From DATEZO01 sp035255485 (GTDB lineage Bacteria; Pseudomonadota; Gammaproteobacteria; Burkholderiales; Burkholderiaceae_D): DNA of 5,595 bases. The position numbers and the translations under genes were made by a program. Under the pieces are notes generated by a model. That model worked only from the letters and a program-made list of their open reading frames with translations, was not told where the DNA came from and did not search any database. The DNA is taken from assembly GCA_035255485.1 (NCBI GenBank), contig DATEZO010000178.1:1-5595 (forward strand), written 5' to 3'. Below, one piece after another: positions 1 to 5,587 of this stretch; within the stretch, counting starts at the first letter, position 1, and each line of letters opens with the position of its first letter.

Positions 1-311
1 CTATACCGGCACCAACGAATAACCTATATACGAAGCGCTCCATTTACGCCTGCCACGGATAAACGAATGCCATTACACCCGAGTTTCGGAAAAAGGTCAT
101 CCCATAAACTGGGTAGACAGGTTCGCCCCATCGTTTTCTAACTTGGATACGAATTTATAGGTTACCAGCAGGTTGAACCCGCCGGATGCTTCCACGTCTC
201 GACGGAAATTTTATGTCGCGGCGCCAGAAACAATGCAGCCGAGTTTGGACGATGGAAGATTCTCTGACGATCGGACAAGAGAATGATGAACCGATCAGGC
301 AAAGATGAGGG
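1..311. other. Left-edge stretch without a convincing gene
   Basis: No gene is supported here. One plus-strand frame is open from the window edge to a TAA near position 141 (about 46 codons), but its translation is rich in R, H and P, matches no family I recognise and may be chance. The stretch lies downstream of the leftward hemerythrin gene, and no strong terminator with a T-tract follows that gene. The notable content is the 21-bp sequence at 203-223, which recurs at 5385-5405 with one mismatch and is annotated separately. Confidence 0.5.
203..223 (+). repeat. 21-bp dispersed direct repeat, copy 1
   Basis: The sequence begins CGGAAATTTT, has A at its 11th base, and ends TGTCGCGGCG. It matches 5385-5405 at 20 of 21 positions in the same orientation; the only difference is A here and C there at base 11. 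The flanks do not match, so this is a bounded site rather than a long duplication. The right-hand copy lies in the repeat-rich region upstream of the tnsA pseudogene. This copy may be a leftover transposase-binding site or another recognition site, but same-strand orientation is not what a simple pair of inverted transposon ends would give. Confidence 0.65.
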
Positions 312-785
312 TCACTCGTCCTTTATTGAATGCAGTAACGTCCACCTGGCAGCATACCGTGCCATGTCCAGGTCGGAGTGCATAATGTGATATCGCAACC
401 ATCTGTTCACGAATTGGGCCACTTCCCTGGGTTGCAGCGGTTTCCCCTCGATGAAGCGTCGATACAGGGACTTGACGCGTCGAATTAGCAGGCTGTGCTC
501 AAACCGATGGTCTGCCATACAGGGGTAATCGACGGCCTGCATAAGCGCCTCTTCCCGCGCGAAATGCCGATCGACATAATCCATTAATTCAGCCAGGATC
601 TGTCCTATCTCAGCGTCTGCTTGGCCATGAATGCCCGCGATTCGCAGCCGCTCTGCGATATCGAACAAGTAGCGGTGGTCAGTATCGATACTCTCGTGTC
701 CGCATGAGAGCGAATCGTGCCACATATAGTGGCGTGATTCCTCGTTCTCGCTTTCGTTATCGATGTCATTAAACTCGGTAGCCAT
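312..785 (-). CDS. Bacteriohemerythrin
   Basis: This 157-residue protein is a hemerythrin-fold four-helix bundle that binds O2 at a non-heme di-iron site, probably in the cytoplasm because no signal peptide is visible. All seven expected ligands can be placed: H37 (IDTDHRYL), H74 and E78 (HFAREE), H93 and H97 (HRFEH), and H133 and D138 (HIMHSD). About 20 acidic residues precede the domain, which starts at the usual W-x-D region (W22). There is no fused methyl-accepting or GGDEF domain, so it is the stand-alone form linked in other bacteria to O2 binding, O2 sensing or iron handling. I chose the ATG at 785 because GAAGG lies 5 nt upstream. A TTG eight codons earlier is open but has no ribosome-binding site. 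The gene is alone on its strand; the next gene on either side is over 300 bp away. Its specific physiological role cannot be read from the context. Confidence 0.9.
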   Translation of the reverse strand: MATEFNDIDNESENEESRHYMWHDSLSCGHESIDTDHRYLFDIAERLRIAGIHGQADAEIGQILAELMDYVDRHFAREEALMQAVDYPCMADHRFEHSLLIRRVKSLYRRFIEGKPLQPREVAQFVNRWLRYHIMHSDLDMARYAARWTLLHSIKDE

Positions 786-827
786 ACCTGCCTTCGCAAT
801 CCTTACCAAGCAGAAAGGAAAATCTTG

Positions 828-856
828 ATATTACGATACAGAATGCGCTTGGTCAT
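828..856 (-). promoter_or_regulatory. Possible sigma70-type promoter of the hemerythrin gene
   Basis: On the minus strand ATGACC (851-856) and TAATAT (828-833) are separated by 17 bp. Each matches its consensus at 4 of 6 positions. This would start transcription near 820 and leave a leader of about 35 nt before the ATG at 785. The match is modest and rests on position and spacing. Confidence 0.3.
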
Positions 857-1215
857 CCCTGTTTTTGGACATCAGCGAAAAGCCTGGGAAATATCGGTTT
901 TGCGGGTTCCATCGGGAGTGAATGCGACGCACGCCAGATCGACTGAACCGCAGTCGTGATAGGAGTCATGGAATCAAGTGCCGCAAAGGATCTGTATGAG
1001 GCAGCAGACATCCTTGCTTGATTGCGAATCAAGGGGGCTCCATATGGCTTTCGATGATTTTGGAATTGAATACTCGACAGTGATTCAGTTATCGAAACTG
1101 CCTTTTTCCGAGCTCAAAACGAAAGTATAGGAAACCGCCAAGGAGCTGAAAAACTGAACCAACATTGGTATTCCGATAGCACTGTTCCCCTTATTTACCG
1201 CATGGACTATGCGCT
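857..1215. other. Intergenic stretch with only tiny possible ORFs
   Basis: This gap separates the start of the hemerythrin gene and its possible promoter from the 3' end of the leftward GlxA-type regulator. No gene of ordinary size is present on either strand. Two tiny plus-strand ORFs have ribosome-binding-like sequence: 968-1021 (17 codons, AGGAG only 2 nt before ATG) and 1044-1130 (listed separately). No tRNA, long inverted repeat or clear terminator was seen. Confidence 0.5.
1044..1130 (+). CDS. Possible 28-residue small protein or gene remnant
   Basis: An ATG preceded by AAGGGGG (about 7 nt spacing) opens a 28-codon frame that starts MAFDDFGIEY and ends in TAG. The C-terminal half looks amphipathic (LSKLPFSELKTKV). 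After the TAG the same frame continues with ETAKELKN before a TGA, and those residues carry on the helical, charged pattern. It may therefore be a longer ORF broken by an amber codon. No family is recognised, there is no neighbour on this strand, and chance remains a fair explanation. Confidence 0.22.
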   Translation: MAFDDFGIEYSTVIQLSKLPFSELKTKV

Positions 1216-2214
1216 TCAGTTGTTGACCGTGGCGGAGGAATTCGACCGGAATTGCTTACGGTAAACCGACGGCGATAGGCTTAGCGCGTCCCGGAAATGC
1301 TGGCGCAGAGACATGCCTGTTCCGAAGCCTGCCTGTTGCGCAATGAATTCAATCGATGCGTCACTGCTTTCAAGCATCCGCTGGGCGTGCGACAACCGTT
1401 GATTCAAAATCCATTGCTTGAACGACGTGCCAGTCGTTTGGCGAAAGTGACGGGTAAAATTGCGCTTGCTCATCGCGGCACGCTTTGCGAGCGATTCGAG
1501 GCTGTGGGCCTGCTCCAGATGCTGTGTCACCCATTCGAGAATCTGCGAAAGCCGACCGTCACTATGTGTGATTGGCAACGGCCGTTCGATAAACTGAGCC
1601 TGCCCTCCCTGCCGATGTGGCGCAATCAGCAGCTTTTTGGCCCGACGATTGGCGACCTCCGCGCCTGAGAGCCGGCGCAACAGGTGCAGGCAGCAATCCA
1701 GTCCGGCGGCGACTCCTGCAGAGGTGAGGACATTGCCTTCATCGACATACAGCACATCCGGATTCACCACGACTTTGGGAAAGCGTTCTGCCAGTATGTC
1801 GACACATTCCCAGTGAGTGGTAGCCGTTCTGCCATCGAGCAGACCAGCTTGGGCCAACGGAAATGCTCCTAGACACAAGCCCGCCACTGTAGCGCCACGA
1901 CGGTGCGCGCGCCGCAGTGCGTCAAGCAAGGCGGGCGACGCTTCACGACAGTCATCATGCCAAGACGGCATGATCACAAGATCCGCAGAGCCCAAAGCGG
2001 CAAGATCGAATTGCGTTTCGATGGAAAAGCCGGCGCTCGTGCGCAACAGCCCCTGGTCGGCCGCGCACACCACAACCTCAAAAGCCGATACCACGGGATC
2101 ACGGAGGTTGCCTCCAAAAATCAGGCATGGCACCGATAGATGGAAAGGTGTTATGCCGTCGAAGGCAATGACGGCAACTCTCGTGCGCCGGGTTGAAGGC
2201 GTTGTTTTTCGCAT
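1216..2214 (-). CDS. GlxA-type AraC-family regulator with DJ-1/PfpI-like domain
   Basis: The 332-residue protein has two parts. Residues 13 to about 205 form a DJ-1/PfpI (class I glutamine amidotransferase-like) domain, starting VAVIAFDGITPF. Its nucleophile-elbow cysteine is C114 in GLCLGAF and is followed by H134-W135 in ATTHW. Residues about 225-325 form an AraC-type DNA-binding domain with two helix-turn-helix motifs: HTH1 around 239-262 (SLAKRAAMSKRNFTRHF) and HTH2 around 287-311, ending GFGTGMSLRQHF. In this family the N-terminal domain usually acts as a ligand or effector sensor rather than an enzyme. The ATG at 2214 places the first beta strand where the family has it; a TTG 30 codons upstream has no ribosome-binding site. 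A perfect TATAAT ends 6 nt before the ATG and no Shine-Dalgarno is visible, so the mRNA may be leaderless. The gene diverges from the efflux gene at 2334 and probably controls it. Confidence 0.9.
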   Translation of the reverse strand: MRKTTPSTRRTRVAVIAFDGITPFHLSVPCLIFGGNLRDPVVSAFEVVVCAADQGLLRTSAGFSIETQFDLAALGSADLVIMPSWHDDCREASPALLDALRRAHRRGATVAGLCLGAFPLAQAGLLDGRTATTHWECVDILAERFPKVVVNPDVLYVDEGNVLTSAGVAAGLDCCLHLLRRLSGAEVANRRAKKLLIAPHRQGGQAQFIERPLPITHSDGRLSQILEWVTQHLEQAHSLESLAKRAAMSKRNFTRHFRQTTGTSFKQWILNQRLSHAQRMLESSDASIEFIAQQAGFGTGMSLRQHFRDALSLSPSVYRKQFRSNSSATVNN

Positions 2215-2220
2215 GGCCCG

Positions 2221-2248
2221 ATTATACCGAATATCGTCCTTCGAGACA
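2221..2248 (-). promoter_or_regulatory. Probable promoter of the GlxA-type regulator
   Basis: A perfect TATAAT occupies 2221-2226 on the minus strand, with a poor -35 candidate (TGTCTC at 2243-2248, 16 bp spacing). Transcription would begin about 7 nt after the -10 box, at or next to the A of the ATG at 2214. The weak -35 suggests activator dependence or autoregulation. The 119-bp gap to the transporter must also hold that gene's promoter and any operator. Confidence 0.45.
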
Positions 2249-2333
2249 CTGTTCTGACATTCGGGATACGCCGAGAATGCTGGCCATGGGGAACAGCTCC
2301 TCAAGACTGCTTAACAAGTAAAGGACATTCAGC

Positions 2334-3503
2334 ATGGATCGCCGACTACTCACGCTTGCGCTCGGCATGTTTGCTATGGGAACGGACAACTTCGTCGTGG
2401 CCGGAATCCTTCCAAGCGTCGCCGCATCGCTGCACACCACCGCCAGCCTCGCTGGCCAGATGGTCACCGTTTACGCCCTCTCCTATGCCCTCATGGCGCC
2501 TGTGATGGCGGCCATCGCCGGAGGATGGCCACGCAAACTTCTCCTGGTATTGGCATTGGGAATCTTTGTAGTAGGTAATGCCATTACGGCCCTTGCGACC
2601 GATCTGAATATCGTTCTCGTCAGTCGCGCACTTGCGGGCCTTGGAGCCGCAATGTTCTCGCCCACCGCATTGGGTGTTGCTGCCGTGCTCGCGGATCCTG
2701 CAAGGAGAGGAGGTGCTCTGTCCACCGTAACGGCGGGCCTGGCCGGCGCAACGGCGCTAGGTGCGCCGCTCGGCACCTTTATCGGCGGGTTCGGGAACTG
2801 GCGAACCACGCTTTGGTTTGTCGCGCTGTTGGGGTTCATTGCAATGATTGGCGTGTGGGCGATGCTGCGCACAGTGCCACAGCCTGCACGCATCACGCTG
2901 CGCGGGAGGCTGGCGCCCATGCGAGATATGCGCGTCGCGCTTACCCTGCTCACGTCTCTGTTCGCCTTTGGCGGCTTTCTGATGGTCTATACCTACGCCG
3001 GGCTGGTGCTGGATCGCGTGACCCGAGGTGACGGGCGAATTCTCGCCGGCCTGCTTCTTGTCTGGGGTATCGCTGCAACCGTCGGGAATATGCTATCCGG
3101 CCGCCTCGTCGATCGTTTCAGCAGCCGCCGGATCATCAATGCGGGACTGTGCATCGGTATCGTCGATTTCTGTGCGTTGCCGTGGGCCTCCGGCTATATG
3201 GCCACTACGGTGGTTGCGCTGACGATTTGGGGACTGGTCGGATGGGGACTCCTTGTGCCGCAACAACACCGATTGGTAAAGCTGGCGCCCGAAGCGGCAC
3301 CAGTGGTGCTCGCTCTTAACAATACGGCTACCTACGGCGGACTTGCCTGCTCGGGTGTGCTCGGGGGGCTGGTGCTGCTGCTCATCGATCCGCGATATCT
3401 CAGTATCGTTGGAGCGGCATTGATTGCGCTCGCTATTGTCGTCGCGGAGGCCGCGCATTTCTGCGCCGAGCGCAAAGACATCCGAGACTACGCAACGGCC
3501 TAG
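2334..3503 (+). CDS. MFS efflux transporter, DHA1 (drug:H+ antiporter-1) type
   Basis: The 389-residue protein is a 12-TM major facilitator of the AraJ/YdhP-like drug and metabolite exporter group, acting in the inner membrane and driven by protons. TM1 carries the family signature around D18 (GTDNFVVAGILP). The loop between TM2 and TM3 has the reduced motif A common in this subgroup (GGWPRKLLL, 63-71). Antiporter motif C lies around 135-156 (ALGAPLGTFIGG then NWR). A central loop at about 180-200 splits the halves, and the second half carries GRLVDRFSSRR (256-266). Length is normal for the family. The start is supported by AAAGGA at 2320-2325, 8 nt before the ATG. It is transcribed away from the GlxA-type regulator and followed 71 bp later by an AhpD-family gene. 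The substrate is unknown; the context suggests a toxic or reactive small molecule. Confidence 0.88.
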   Translation: MDRRLLTLALGMFAMGTDNFVVAGILPSVAASLHTTASLAGQMVTVYALSYALMAPVMAAIAGGWPRKLLLVLALGIFVVGNAITALATDLNIVLVSRALAGLGAAMFSPTALGVAAVLADPARRGGALSTVTAGLAGATALGAPLGTFIGGFGNWRTTLWFVALLGFIAMIGVWAMLRTVPQPARITLRGRLAPMRDMRVALTLLTSLFAFGGFLMVYTYAGLVLDRVTRGDGRILAGLLLVWGIAATVGNMLSGRLVDRFSSRRIINAGLCIGIVDFCALPWASGYMATTVVALTIWGLVGWGLLVPQQHRLVKLAPEAAPVVLALNNTATYGGLACSGVLGGLVLLLIDPRYLSIVGAALIALAIVVAEAAHFCAERKDIRDYATA

Positions 3504-3544
3504 CTCTTCCAACGGCACTTAAAGCCGCCGTTACCCCACGAATC

Positions 3545-3550
3545 TATAAT
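3545..3550 (+). promoter_or_regulatory. Isolated perfect -10 box before the AhpD-family gene
   Basis: TATAAT lies 24 nt upstream of the ATG at 3575 and just before the Shine-Dalgarno at 3562-3566. No acceptable -35 occurs at 16-18 bp spacing and there is no extended -10 TG. The gene could have its own weak or activated promoter, or be read through from the transporter 71 bp upstream. Confidence 0.3.
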
Positions 3551-3574
3551 TAGTTGCATACAGGAGAAATCGTC

Positions 3575-4027
3575 ATGAAAGAAAGAGTCAATATTGGAAA
3601 GACCGCCCCGGCACTCTATCAGGCTGTTTATAACCTCGACAAGCAGGCTGCCGAGATGGCGGCATCAGCCGGTATCTCGGAAGGCTTTGCTCATCTCTTG
3701 CGCCTTCGCGGATCGCAAATTAACCAGTGCGCTTTTTGCACCAGGTTGCACACCCGCGATGCACTTGCTGTCGGCGAATCGGTCGATCGCGTAAGCGTTT
3801 TGCCTGCATGGCGGGAAAGCGCATATTTCAACCACAAGGAGCGCGCATCGCTGGAATTAATGGAAGCAATTACCCTGATATCCGAAGGACAGGTACCAGA
3901 TGCCATTTATGAGCACGCGGCGAGCAGCCTTTCAGTCGATGAAATCACCGCTGTCGAGTGGCTTGCTATTGTTATCAATGCCTGGAACAGGATTGCCATT
4001 TCCAGTCGATATACCGTTGCCCCGTAA
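3575..4027 (+). CDS. AhpD-like carboxymuconolactone decarboxylase family protein
   Basis: The 150-residue protein belongs to the AhpD/CMD superfamily of small all-helical proteins. The AhpD-type active site is clear: SQINQCAFCTRLHTRDA carries C52, C55 and H59 as CxxCxxxH, the redox-active pair used for peroxidase or thiol-disulfide chemistry. The downstream WRES, ERASLELMEAIT and NAWNRIAI segments are also typical. True CMD enzymes lack this cysteine pair, so a peroxidase or thiol oxidoreductase role is more likely than ring-compound decarboxylation. The ATG at 3575 is chosen because AGGAG lies 8 nt upstream; a TTG seven codons earlier has no such site. It follows the efflux gene on the same strand and probably works in the same stress response. 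The next sequence downstream is an IS remnant, so the original gene order beyond it may be lost. Confidence 0.88.
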   Translation: MKERVNIGKTAPALYQAVYNLDKQAAEMAASAGISEGFAHLLRLRGSQINQCAFCTRLHTRDALAVGESVDRVSVLPAWRESAYFNHKERASLELMEAITLISEGQVPDAIYEHAASSLSVDEITAVEWLAIVINAWNRIAISSRYTVAP

Positions 4028-4044
4028 TGGAGTGTCGAGGCCCG

Positions 4045-4057
4045 GCCGCTTTGCGGC
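4045..4057 (+). terminator. Weak hairpin after the AhpD-family gene
   Basis: GCCGC, a TTT loop and GCGGC form a 5-bp GC-only stem 18 nt after the TAA. Only TT follows it, with no T-run, so at best it is a poor intrinsic terminator. It may equally belong to the IS remnant that borders it. Confidence 0.25.
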
Positions 4058-4080
4058 TTGGCGCACGTTACGCGCGGAGT

Positions 4081-4131
4081 AAAAATGAGCCACTTCGCGC
4101 GAAGGGGGACAGTTTTACGTGAACATCAACA
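4081..4131. mobile_element. Terminus of a truncated IS21-like insertion sequence
   Basis: Read on the minus strand from 4131 leftward, the sequence begins TGTTGATGTTCACGTAAAAC, followed by TGTCCCCC. A TG tip followed by a GTTCAnnnAAAACTG-like block is the pattern I associate with IS21-family (istA/istB) ends. A second similar block, GTGGCTCATTTTTAC, lies further inside at 4080-4094, and IS21-family ends usually carry several such internal repeats. A perfect 12-bp palindrome, CTTCGCGCGAAG (4093-4104), separates them. No istA or istB coding sequence remains: the AhpD-family stop codon is only 104 bp to the left of the tip, so this is an end fragment with an unclear inner boundary between 4028 and 4080. 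The tip coincides with the point where the tnsB-like frame is cut. Family assignment is from memory of end sequences, not from a search. Confidence 0.5.
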
Positions 4132-4326
4132 CTGACGCAGGTCCGAATAGATTGAACGCTTTAGTCTGCGAACATATCGAGAAACGTTTAGGTGCTGCAG
4201 ATCAATCTCCACTAGGATGAATTCGAGTTCTTGTATCGCTACGATCGCGTAGTTGCGCCCAGCACAAAAATCCCCGAAGCCTCGCGAAAATATGAAACAT
4301 GAGCCGATGCCGGGAAGTGCAGTCAT
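4132..4326 (-). pseudogene. tnsB: Truncated TnsB-like transposase, N-terminal fragment
   Basis: The ATG at 4326-4324 overlaps the TGA of the tnsA pseudogene (ATGA), the arrangement of translationally coupled genes, and there is no separate Shine-Dalgarno. Sixty-five codons are left. The segment FSRGFGDFCAGRNYAIVAIQ, then ELEFILVEID, resembles the short beta-rich start of TnsB/Mu-type transposases, where a hydrophobic 'gr-Y-I' strand is followed by a second strand. A basic stretch, SRYVRRLKRSIY, comes next. The frame then runs into the IS21-like tip at 4131 and stops at a TGA inside it (4128-4126). The DDE catalytic core and the rest of tnsB are absent. The identification relies mostly on position after tnsA, with only weak sequence resemblance. 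Confidence 0.55.
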
Positions 4327-5298
4327 AGCTGATTTTTCAGGAATCGTGCAGCAAATTCGGCAGCGGAGTTTTGACGCTCCGGACGATGAACCTTGTCCGT
4401 CGCGATTGCTTCACGGAGATCGGCCTTCAAATAGCAGCGAAGGACACCATAGTGGAAAACGCGAAAAGTCTCTTGATATGTGAGGCCAAGCCGCTCATTG
4501 AGGGCGCGCTCCCATGAAATCGGAGCGGATTGGAATATCCGATCCTACATGTACAGCAGCGCTTACGCCACCTGCTCTTGTGACAAGATCGTCGGAAGAA
4601 CGCCAAGTTTCATGGCTCGGACCAGATTATTGGTGACAATCGGATCGAGGTCTTCTTCGCAAATTGTTACTGTTGGAATCTTAGCCTCTGCGTAATAGGC
4701 ACGCTCTAGGCGAAACAGTTCTTCATGGTGCTGATCAAGATTGAGACTGGTGCGATACTTCTTGATAGAGAGATTGACCGCTCGAACTGTTAATCCGTCT
4801 TTTAACAACGCAAGCAAATCGGAAATCAAGGGGAAAAAATCCGCAATTGGACCGTCACGTTCTTTTTCGTCGCGAGGGCGATCGTCGATCACAATCGGAT
4901 GCTTTATACCGAGTTCCAACGCTAGTGTCGCAGTACCGGAAGATTTGGGAAGACATTCCCCCGCAATAATGGATATCCGTCGAGGATCGCAATGCCAGAT
5001 ATCGGCATACAAGGGCGATTTTCGAGACAATCTATAAAGCCAGGTTGATGCGCCAGCCATGCCGCAACACACGCTTCAGCCGCCGATACAAATTGCATTT
5101 CTCGGTTGAGTCCTGGAACTGGAATCCTATGTAGCCGTCCTTGACTTGGCGGTTCTCCGTGTGTCGCATGCAAGCCGATACATAATCGTTTCCATATTTC
5201 CATGGAAAACGTCGATCAACGATTTGCCGCATCCGAGAATGCGCACGCGGCGGCCGGCGTCGAAATATGTTAGGCGCGCGGCAGGTAGCGACGTTCAT
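4323..5298 (-). pseudogene. tnsA: Degraded tnsA, Tn7-like transposon endonuclease subunit
   Basis: TnsA is the restriction-like endonuclease that cuts the 5' ends during Tn7 transposition alongside TnsB. Reading from an ATG behind GGGAGG, about 325 residues can be rebuilt across three frames: 5298 to about 5171, then to about 5020, then to 4323. Conserved pieces appear in TnsA order: GNDYVSA, EPPSQGRLHRI, the helix with E75 (VSAAEACVAAWLAHQP), ELGIKHP, the D161 segment ending KDG, K180 (NLSIKKYR), then FRLERAYYAEAKIP and EEDLDPIVTNN. E75, D161 and K180 fit the catalytic E, D, K (E63, D114, K132 in Tn7). A C-terminal part follows (LGLTYQETFRVFHYGVLRCY). Damage: one base apparently missing near 5171, another in the A-run at 5019-5022, and in-frame TAA (4563-4565) and TAG (4545-4547) in the linker between the two domains. 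No start codon allows the C-terminal part to restart. Confidence 0.85.
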
Positions 5299-5302
5299 TG
5301 CA

Positions 5303-5320
5303 CCTCCCAGATCGATCTGG
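5303..5320 (-). promoter_or_regulatory. tnsA ribosome-binding site joined to a 14-bp palindrome
   Basis: On the minus strand GGGAGG (5308-5303) lies 4 nt before the ATG at 5298 and is nearly ideal, which fixes the tnsA start. It overlaps by two bases a perfect palindrome, CCAGATCGATCTGG (5307-5320). The palindrome could be an operator, or an mRNA hairpin that masks the ribosome-binding site and keeps transposase translation low. Confidence 0.55.
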
Positions 5321-5384
5321 TAAGCAGCGGGTTCGCTTCATGAGGAAATCTTAAATCGCTGGAAGGTATCCGGACATATAGCCG

Positions 5385-5405
5385 CGGAAATTTTCTGTCG
5401 CGGCG
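5385..5405 (+). repeat. 21-bp dispersed direct repeat, copy 2
   Basis: This copy begins CGGAAATTTT, has C at base 11, and ends TGTCGCGGCG. It is identical to 203-223 at all other positions. Its AAATTTTC core also recurs in the ATTTTCAGACT units downstream, starting 39 and 58 bp later, which is close to two and three periods of 19-20 bp. Confidence 0.65.
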
Positions 5406-5428
5406 TTAGTTATACCAAGGCAACAAAA

Positions 5429-5458
5429 ATTTTCAGACTAATTACCGATTTTCAGACT
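5429..5458 (+). repeat. Two ATTTTCAGACT direct repeats, 19-bp period
   Basis: ATTTTCAGACT occurs exactly at 5429-5439 and at 5448-5458. The CATTTTCAGA block at the tips of Tn402/Tn5053-type transposons, which also use a TnsB-like transposase, is similar as I remember it. This makes a transposase-binding site reasonable, though not shown. Confidence 0.5.
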
Positions 5459-5540
5459 TAAATGTCGAGAATCACTTGGTCGGCTATATGGGCACCGGTT
5501 ATTTAAATTTACATAATGTTTTTTATGCGGCATTTTATTG

Positions 5541-5587
5541 TAATGGCTAAGTTGTAATGTCCGGTTCTGGCTAAGTTCAAATGTCCG
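5541..5587 (+). repeat. 24-bp tandem repeats with AATGTCCG cores
   Basis: GGCTAAGTTGTAATGTCCG (5545-5563) and GGCTAAGTTCAAATGTCCG (5569-5587) match at 17 of 19 positions with a 24-bp period. The sequence just before, GTAATGGCTAAGTT (5541-5554), looks like the same unit lacking 10 internal bases. The array continues towards the window edge. Repeated sites of this length and spacing are typical of the ends of Tn7-like and related elements; an unrelated IS end is the alternative. Confidence 0.6.

Larger units (their letters stand above)
5375..5490. repeat. 10-bp inverted repeat pair
   Basis: CATATAGCCG at 5375-5384 is the exact reverse complement of CGGCTATATG at 5481-5490, with 96 bp between. 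The match stops sharply at both ends. The pair encloses the 21-bp repeat copy and the two ATTTTCAGACT units. Confidence 0.5.

Noticed and set aside
269..296. GATCGG ... CCGATC dyad downstream of the hemerythrin gene as a terminator
   Set aside because: The stem is only 6 bp with a 16-nt loop and no T-tract follows on the minus strand.
786..809. Hemerythrin start at the upstream TTG (809), and similar TTG extensions of the GlxA-type and AhpD-like genes
   Set aside because: The downstream ATGs have better ribosome-binding sites or match the family's usual N-terminus, and the added residues look non-coding.
1817..2257. Long plus-strand ORF (146 codons) and other plus-strand frames opposite the GlxA-type regulator
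   Set aside because: They are antisense to a protein with clear DJ-1 and AraC domains, their translations are rich in R, S and A, and none has a family signature.
2483..3518. Two minus-strand ORFs (156 and 141 codons) opposite the transporter gene
   Set aside because: Both are antisense shadows of a well-supported membrane protein, with low-complexity or charged sequence and no recognisable motif.
4480..5037. Plus-strand ORFs of 71 and 98 codons across the tnsA region
   Set aside because: They overlap the tnsA remnant on the opposite strand, which has many family-specific matches; the plus-strand products have none.
4563..5298. Programmed ribosomal frameshifting to make TnsA
   Set aside because: Two shifts plus in-frame TAA and TAG would all have to be recoded, and no slippery heptamer is obvious. 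Decay is simpler.
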